This document shows, piece by piece, positions 59,621 through 64,000 of a DNA stretch of 64,000 nt (position 1 is its first letter; each line of letters starts with the position of its first letter). The notes beneath the pieces were generated by a model that was given only the letters and a program-made list of their open reading frames with translations, searched no databases and was not told where the DNA came from. The stretch is taken from positions 1 through 64,000 of the forward strand of contig DATGLG010000004.1 in assembly GCA_035294245.1 (NCBI GenBank), in the 5' to 3' direction. The DNA comes from DATGLG01 sp035294245 (lineage in GTDB: Bacteria > Pseudomonadota > Alphaproteobacteria > JACZXZ01). The position numbers and the translations under genes were made by a program.

Positions 59621-62413
59621 TCAACCGGTCGGCGCAGCCGAGATCGCCGCGGGCCGCGCCGAGCGGGCAGGCGTCTTGCCCGCGGCGGAGCCCCGGAGGA
59701 CCTCGATCAGGAGCGCGTGGATCTTCTTGAGCTTCGTTCCGTTCTCGACCTTGAGGCCAAAGACGTCCTTGGCATAAAAGACGTCGACCACGCGTTCGCC
59801 ATAGGTGGATATCTTCGCGGACGAGATCTGGAGATTGAGCTCGGTCAGCGCCCGGGTCAGCGCATAGAGCAGGCCTGGGCGGTCACGCCCGTTCACCTCG
59901 ATGACCGTGTGGGTGGCGCTCGCCTTATTGTCGATCAGCACGCGCGGCGGCACCTCGAAGACGTCGTTACGGCTGGGCAGCCTGCGACTGGCTGCCGCAA
60001 CCTCCTCGGCGCGCAGGCGACCGGCAAGGCTGCGCTCGATGGTCGCGGCGAGCTTGGCAAGCCGGTCGGAGCGGTCGAGGGCGCCACCGGCGGCATCCTG
60101 GAGAAGGAAGGTGTCGAGCGCCATGCCGTTGCTGAGCGTGAAGATACGCGCATCGACGATATTGCCGCCGGCGATCGCGATCGCACCTGCGATCTTGGCG
60201 AAGAGGCCGGCGTGATCCGCCGTGTAGATGGTGAGCTCGGTCACCGCGCGGTAAGGGTCCACCTTCCACTCGATCGCGACGGGCATCTTGTTGCGCTCCG
60301 CCTCGCGAATGATGCGCGCCTGCCGTGCCAGGGCTTCGATATCGAGAGAGAGCCAATAGGAGGATTGGGCGCGCGCGGCATGAACGGCGAAATCCTCGTC
60401 GCTCCACTCGGGCAGGGCCTTTCGCAAGGCGTCGAGCGTCGCCTTGACGCGCGCGTCGCTGCCGCGCGTGGCGAGCCCGCCGGTGAGCAGCTCCTCGGCA
60501 CGGTAATAAAGGTCGCGAAGCAGCGTCGCCTTCCAGCCGTTGAAGACCTTCGGCCCCGTCGCGCGCATATCGACGACGGTGAGCACCAGCAGCAGGCGCA
60601 AGCGCTCCGGCGACTGCACAAGCTCCGCGAAATCGCTGATCGTCTTCGGGTCGCCCATGTCGCGCTTCTGGGCGGTATTGCTCATGGCGAGATGATGGCG
60701 CACGAGCCACGCCACGGTCTCGGTCTCTTCCGCGGAGAGGCCCAGCCGCGGGCAGAGCTTTCGCGCGACCTCCCCACCCAGCACCGAATGATCCCCGCCC
60801 CGGCCCTTCGCAATGTCGTGCAGCAGTACTGCAAGATAAAGCACGCGGCGCGACAGAACCTTGTGAACGATCTCGCTCGAGAGCGGATGATCGTCCCGGT
60901 ATCTGCCCTGCTCGATGCCGTGAAGGAGCCCGATGGCGCGAATTGTATGCTCGTCGACGGTGTAGACATGATACATGTCGTACTGCATCTGGGCGACGAC
61001 CCTGCCGAAATCCGTGACGAAGCGGCCAAGGACGCCCGCCTCGTTGAGCCGACGCAAGGTCGTTTCCGGATCGTGCGGCGAGGTCAGCATATCGAGGAAG
61101 AGACGGTTCGCCTCGGGGTTCTCGCGCAAATGGGCGTCGACCAGCTTGAGGCTCCGCCGCACCGCGCGCAGCGCCTTCGGGTGGATGTCGAGATCGTTCT
61201 GCTGTGCCGCACGGAACAGCGCGAGGAGCTTGACCGGATCCTTTTGGAAGATGCTCGCGCTTTCGACCGTAAGGCGGTCGCCTTCGAGATGGAAGCCCTC
61301 GATGTCGCGTCGGCGCCGCAGCAGGCTCGCAAGCGAGAAGCGCGGCGGGCGCTTCTGCTCGGCCTCCAGGGCGGCGCAGAAGATTCGCGTAAGATCGCCG
61401 ACGTCCTTCGCCACCAGGTAGTAGTGCTTCATCAGGCGCTCGACGCGCTGAGTCCCCGCATGATCGGTATAGCCCATGCGCTTCGCGATCTCCGGCTGCA
61501 CATCGAAGGTGAGCCGCTCCTCGGCTCGGCCCGTGAGGTAGTGCAGCGTAAAGCGCAAGGTCCACAGGAAATCGAGGGCCTTGGCGAAGATCGCGTGCTC
61601 CTCCTCGGTAAGCACCCCGCGCGCGACGAGGTCGCGGATGTCGTCGATGCGGAAGAGATATTTCGCGATCCAGAAGAGAGTGTGAAGGTCGCGCAAGCCA
61701 CCTTTGCCTTCCTTGATGTTGGGCTCCAGCACGTAGCGCGAGTCGCCGAGCCGCTGGTGTCGGTTGTCGCGCTCGGCGAGTTTCGCCTCGACGAAATCGA
61801 TGCCATTCTCCGCCGTGATCTCACCAACGAAGCGCTTGCGCAGTTCACGATAGAGCTTCTCCTCGCCCGAGATGAAACGGGCCTCGAGGAGGGCCGTGCG
61901 GATGGTGACGTCGGCCTTGGCTTGCCGTAGGCACTCGTCGACGGAGCGGGTGGCATGGCCCACCTTGAGCCCCAAATCCCAAAGGAAATAGAGCATCCAT
62001 TCGACGACCTGCTCGGTATAGGGCGTCGCCTTGTAGGGCAGGAGGAAAAGCAGGTCGATATCGGAGAACGGCGCCAGCTCACCGCGCCCGTAACCGCCCA
62101 CCGCGACGAGCGCCAAGCGCTCTCCCGCCGTCGGGTTGGCCAGCGGAAAAATGACCGTCGTCACGTATTCGTGAAGCGTGCGGATGAGCTGATCCAGGAG
62201 AAAGCTCAACGCGCGCGCCGTTGCCATTCCTGCGAGCTGTCCCTCGAAGCGCTGACGGAGCTCCGCGCGGCCTTTCTCGAGCGCCTCCCGGAAGAGCGCG
62301 AGAACTCGCCCGCGCCGCTTATCCGCCCCAAGATCGCTGGCGCCGAGGGCCTGCAGCTTGGCCGTTAGATCGCGGCGGTTGATGATCAGTCGCGGCGTGT
62401 TGATCGCGGTCAT
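59621..62413 (-). CDS. glnD: Bifunctional uridylyltransferase/uridylyl-removing enzyme GlnD
   Basis: 930 residues. Nucleotidyltransferase domain: VGGYGRGELAPFSDIDLLFL (G-G/S ... D-x-D). HD hydrolase domain: LLHDIAKGRGGDHSVLGG. Two C-terminal ACT domains (ELTIYTADHAGLFAKIAGAIA and VIEVNGRDRPGLLYALTRAL) sense glutamine. It adds or removes UMP on PII proteins and so controls GlnA and Ntr. A large antisense frame across this gene (59609-61930 plus) is not real. Confidence 0.98.
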   Translation of the reverse strand: MTAINTPRLIINRRDLTAKLQALGASDLGADKRRGRVLALFREALEKGRAELRQRFEGQLAGMATARALSFLLDQLIRTLHEYVTTVIFPLANPTAGERLALVAVGGYGRGELAPFSDIDLLFLLPYKATPYTEQVVEWMLYFLWDLGLKVGHATRSVDECLRQAKADVTIRTALLEARFISGEEKLYRELRKRFVGEITAENGIDFVEAKLAERDNRHQRLGDSRYVLEPNIKEGKGGLRDLHTLFWIAKYLFRIDDIRDLVARGVLTEEEHAIFAKALDFLWTLRFTLHYLTGRAEERLTFDVQPEIAKRMGYTDHAGTQRVERLMKHYYLVAKDVGDLTRIFCAALEAEQKRPPRFSLASLLRRRRDIEGFHLEGDRLTVESASIFQKDPVKLLALFRAAQQNDLDIHPKALRAVRRSLKLVDAHLRENPEANRLFLDMLTSPHDPETTLRRLNEAGVLGRFVTDFGRVVAQMQYDMYHVYTVDEHTIRAIGLLHGIEQGRYRDDHPLSSEIVHKVLSRRVLYLAVLLHDIAKGRGGDHSVLGGEVARKLCPRLGLSAEETETVAWLVRHHLAMSNTAQKRDMGDPKTISDFAELVQSPERLRLLLVLTVVDMRATGPKVFNGWKATLLRDLYYRAEELLTGGLATRGSDARVKATLDALRKALPEWSDEDFAVHAARAQSSYWLSLDIEALARQARIIREAERNKMPVAIEWKVDPYRAVTELTIYTADHAGLFAKIAGAIAIAGGNIVDARIFTLSNGMALDTFLLQDAAGGALDRSDRLAKLAATIERSLAGRLRAEEVAAASRRLPSRNDVFEVPPRVLIDNKASATHTVIEVNGRDRPGLLYALTRALTELNLQISSAKISTYGERVVDVFYAKDVFGLKVENGTKLKKIHALLIEVLRGSAAGKTPARSARPAAISAAPTG

Positions 62414-62566
62414 CGCGGTTTTGGTGCAGAATTCCCGGAGTCGAGCTCACCGAAGTCCAGGTAATATTTTGCCATAGTCCGGCGCGGAGGAACACGGGCT
62501 AGCGCCGCCCGCCCGAGCAGCTTCCGCGCCGGGCTCCGGCCTTGTCGAGTGAGGTGACGTCTCACC

Positions 62567-63106
62567 ATGAAGCAGCTCGCCGCGCTTGCCGTCCTCGCCG
62601 CTCTCGGGGGATGCGGCCCGTCGAATGACCACGCAGCTCCCGTTGCAGTGGCGACACCCCCGAAGGACGTGCGGGCGGCGCCCGAACCGGGCCCCAGCCT
62701 CGGCTGGCGCACCCGTTTCGACGGAGGCGCCGTCATCGTCCTTCTCAGCGATCCCACCAGCCAATACCGCGTCGAGCGGATCGAGCTCTTGGGTCCCGAT
62801 GGCGCGCGTCTTCCTTCGGGCCCGCTCGAACGCACCGTCGAGCGCAGCTATGGCTACGAGACCGAATTTCCCTCGAGCGGCTTCAGCCTGCTCGGCAGCT
62901 CGTCGACGGGGATCGGCATCGGCACTGGCGTGCCGATGGCACGCAAGGACCGCGACGCGCCGCCGCGTACCTTGACCAGCACCCGGATCACCTTGCCGGA
63001 TCCCACGGGCTATCGCCGGAGCTTCTCTCGCTGGAAGATCGCGATCGAGCTCAGCGACGCCGAAGGGGCGCCGGCTTTCGTCGAGATTCCCGCGCCGTCG
63101 CCGTGA
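62567..63106 (+). CDS. Small lipoprotein of unknown function
   Basis: 179 residues. Signal peptide MKQLAALAVLAALGGC with lipobox LGGC (C16), so a lipoprotein; Asp at +2 is not present (Gly), so outer-membrane sorting by Lol is expected. The mature part has RTRFDGGAVIVLLSDPTSQYRVERIELLGPDG and GFSLLGSSSTGIGIGTGVPM. Function not recognised. GAGGTGA precedes ATG 62567. It is divergent from glnD and convergent with mutS (10 bp). Confidence 0.8.
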   Translation: MKQLAALAVLAALGGCGPSNDHAAPVAVATPPKDVRAAPEPGPSLGWRTRFDGGAVIVLLSDPTSQYRVERIELLGPDGARLPSGPLERTVERSYGYETEFPSSGFSLLGSSSTGIGIGTGVPMARKDRDAPPRTLTSTRITLPDPTGYRRSFSRWKIAIELSDAEGAPAFVEIPAPSP

Positions 63107-63115
63107 GCGACGGGC

Positions 63116-64000
63116 TCACCCGTCGCTCCGCAATCTTTTCAGCTCGTAAAGAATGTCCAAGGCTTCCTTGGGCGAGAGCTCGTCGGGATGGAGTGCAGCC
63201 AGGCGCTCCTCGAGTTCGGATGAACGGACGGGTGGAGCAGCGGGTGATCGGGCGGCGGCGCTGAAGAGCGGCAGGTCCTCGGCGAGTCGGGTGATGGCGC
63301 TCGCTTCCTCGCCCTTCTCGAGGGTGGCCAGAATCTCCTCGGCCCGCGCAACCACCGCAGCGGGCAGGCCGGCAAGGCGCGCGACATGGATGCCGTAGGA
63401 GCGATCGGCGGCACCCGGTGCCACCTCGTGGAGGAAGACGACGTCGCCCTGCCATTCCTTGACCCGCATGGTGTAGCAGGCGAGCGCATCCAGCTTGGCC
63501 GCGAGTGTCGTCAGCTCGTGATAATGGGTGGCGAAGAGCGCGCGGCAGCGATTGACGGCGTGGAGATGCTCGAGGGCCGCCCAGGCAATCGATAGGCCAT
63601 CGAAGGTGGCGGTGCCGCGGCCGATCTCGTCGAGGATGACAAGCGAGCGCTCGCCCGCCTGGTTGAGGATCGCCGCTGTCTCGACCATCTCGACCATGAA
63701 GGTCGAGCGGCCGCGCGCCAGATCGTCGGCGGCGCCGACGCGGCTGAACAGGCGGTCGATCACGCCGATATGCGCCGCCTCCGCGGGCACGTAGGAGCCG
63801 ATCTGGGCGAGGATGGCGATGAGCGCGTTCTGCCGAAGGAACGTGCTTTTTCCCGCCATGTTGGGCCCGGTCACCAGCCAGAGACGCTGCGCCGGCGCGA
63901 GCTCGCAGTCATTGGTCACAAAGGCGCCCGCCTGGCTCGCTTCCAGGGCCGCCTCGACCACGGGATGACGGCCGCTCTTGATGGAGAACGCGAGGCTGTC
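63116..64000 (-). CDS. mutS: DNA mismatch repair protein MutS, C-terminal part (5' end outside window)
   Basis: 294 residues of the C-terminal part; the frame remains open to the window edge. It begins in DSLAFSIKSGRHPVVEAAL, then has the ABC ATPase: Walker A GPNMAGKSTFLRQ, Q-loop and signature STFMVEM, Walker B LVILDEIGRGTATFDGLSIAW, His switch ATHYHEL. The final helix-turn-helix dimerisation region (LSPKEALDILYELKRL) ends at 63116. It is the ATPase/dimer domain of the mismatch sensor. Confidence 0.97.
   Translation of the reverse strand, partial: DSLAFSIKSGRHPVVEAALEASQAGAFVTNDCELAPAQRLWLVTGPNMAGKSTFLRQNALIAILAQIGSYVPAEAAHIGVIDRLFSRVGAADDLARGRSTFMVEMVETAAILNQAGERSLVILDEIGRGTATFDGLSIAWAALEHLHAVNRCRALFATHYHELTTLAAKLDALACYTMRVKEWQGDVVFLHEVAPGAADRSYGIHVARLAGLPAAVVARAEEILATLEKGEEASAITRLAEDLPLFSAAARSPAAPPVRSSELEERLAALHPDELSPKEALDILYELKRLRSDG

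Noticed and set aside
57888..59777. 629-residue plus-strand frame
   Set aside because: Antisense to murJ; composition is Arg/Gly/Glu-rich with no domain.
59609..61930. 773-residue plus-strand frame
   Set aside because: It is the antisense shadow of glnD, whose nucleotidyltransferase, HD and ACT motifs are unmistakable; long shadows are expected at this GC content.

Overview
The window is 64 kb of GC-rich chromosome from an alphaproteobacterium. This is inferred from gene content and order: Irr, MucR, a one-gene CoaBC, an OlsB/OlsA pair, a dnaA-dnaN-recF-gyrB block beside rpsT, and the order mutS-glnD-murJ-trpS-...-tsaB-rimI-mucR-fur. An IpdC homologue close to the remembered Azospirillum phenylpyruvate decarboxylase points towards Rhodospirillales or a neighbouring order. 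The order itself is not proven from sequence alone.

Layout. Positions 1-9,360 are a mixed, partly accessory segment: the 3' end of an IS481-like transposase, tRNA-Ser(GCT), a PLP-dependent Cys/Met metabolism enzyme, a DUF1330 protein, the 2-keto acid decarboxylase ipdC, a Bcr/CflA-type exporter, a palindromic intergenic repeat, a YfcG-type glutathione transferase, an intact ISNCY-type insertion sequence, a FlK-like thioesterase and a secreted polysaccharide lyase-like protein. Positions 9,400-16,535 hold gyrB, recF, dnaN, dnaA and rpsT, all on the minus strand. Positions 16.7-26.8 kb hold an enoyl-CoA hydratase, mutM and a small exported protein, then divergent ubiE-ubiB and a tight plus-strand run coaBC-dut-rrf2-cysK-moeB, followed by a 2-hydroxyacid dehydrogenase and an SH3 protein. 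Positions 26.8-31.5 kb are a minus-strand redox/iron cluster: an FMN oxidoreductase of the nitronate monooxygenase family, irr, a short rubrerythrin, a two-cluster Fe-S protein and DUF3501.

Positions 31.6-42.0 kb hold a glycerophosphodiesterase and the classic translation operon rimP-nusA-ylxR-infB-rbfA-truB-rpsO-pnp. Positions 42.1-51.0 kb hold trmB, metK, an XRE regulator with a repeat-rich promoter, and the translationally coupled chain miaB-phoH-ybeY-corC-lnt. Positions 50.4-54.3 kb hold olsA, olsB, fur, mucR, rimI and tsaB. The end of the window carries a VanX/DdpX-type dipeptidase, an Nfu protein, a class III nucleotide cyclase, trpS, murJ, glnD, a small lipoprotein and the start-truncated mutS.

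How they work together. Most of the window is housekeeping: replication initiation, translation, tRNA modification (TruB, TrmB, MiaB, TsaB), envelope assembly (Lnt, MurJ, OlsBA) and nitrogen sensing (GlnD). Four parts deserve most attention. (1) The irr-rubrerythrin-FeS-DUF3501-FMN oxidoreductase cluster has an Irr-box-like site, and its flavoprotein carries an unexpected four-cysteine motif. (2) The coaBC-dut-rrf2-cysK-moeB run appears to link cysteine synthesis with CoA synthesis under an Rrf2 regulator without Fe-S cysteines. (3) The class III cyclase has an unrecognised N-terminal half and a Lys/Thr base-recognition pair. (4) There are several palindromic or repeated operator-like sites upstream of regulator genes. 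No CRISPR array, prophage or rRNA operon was seen.
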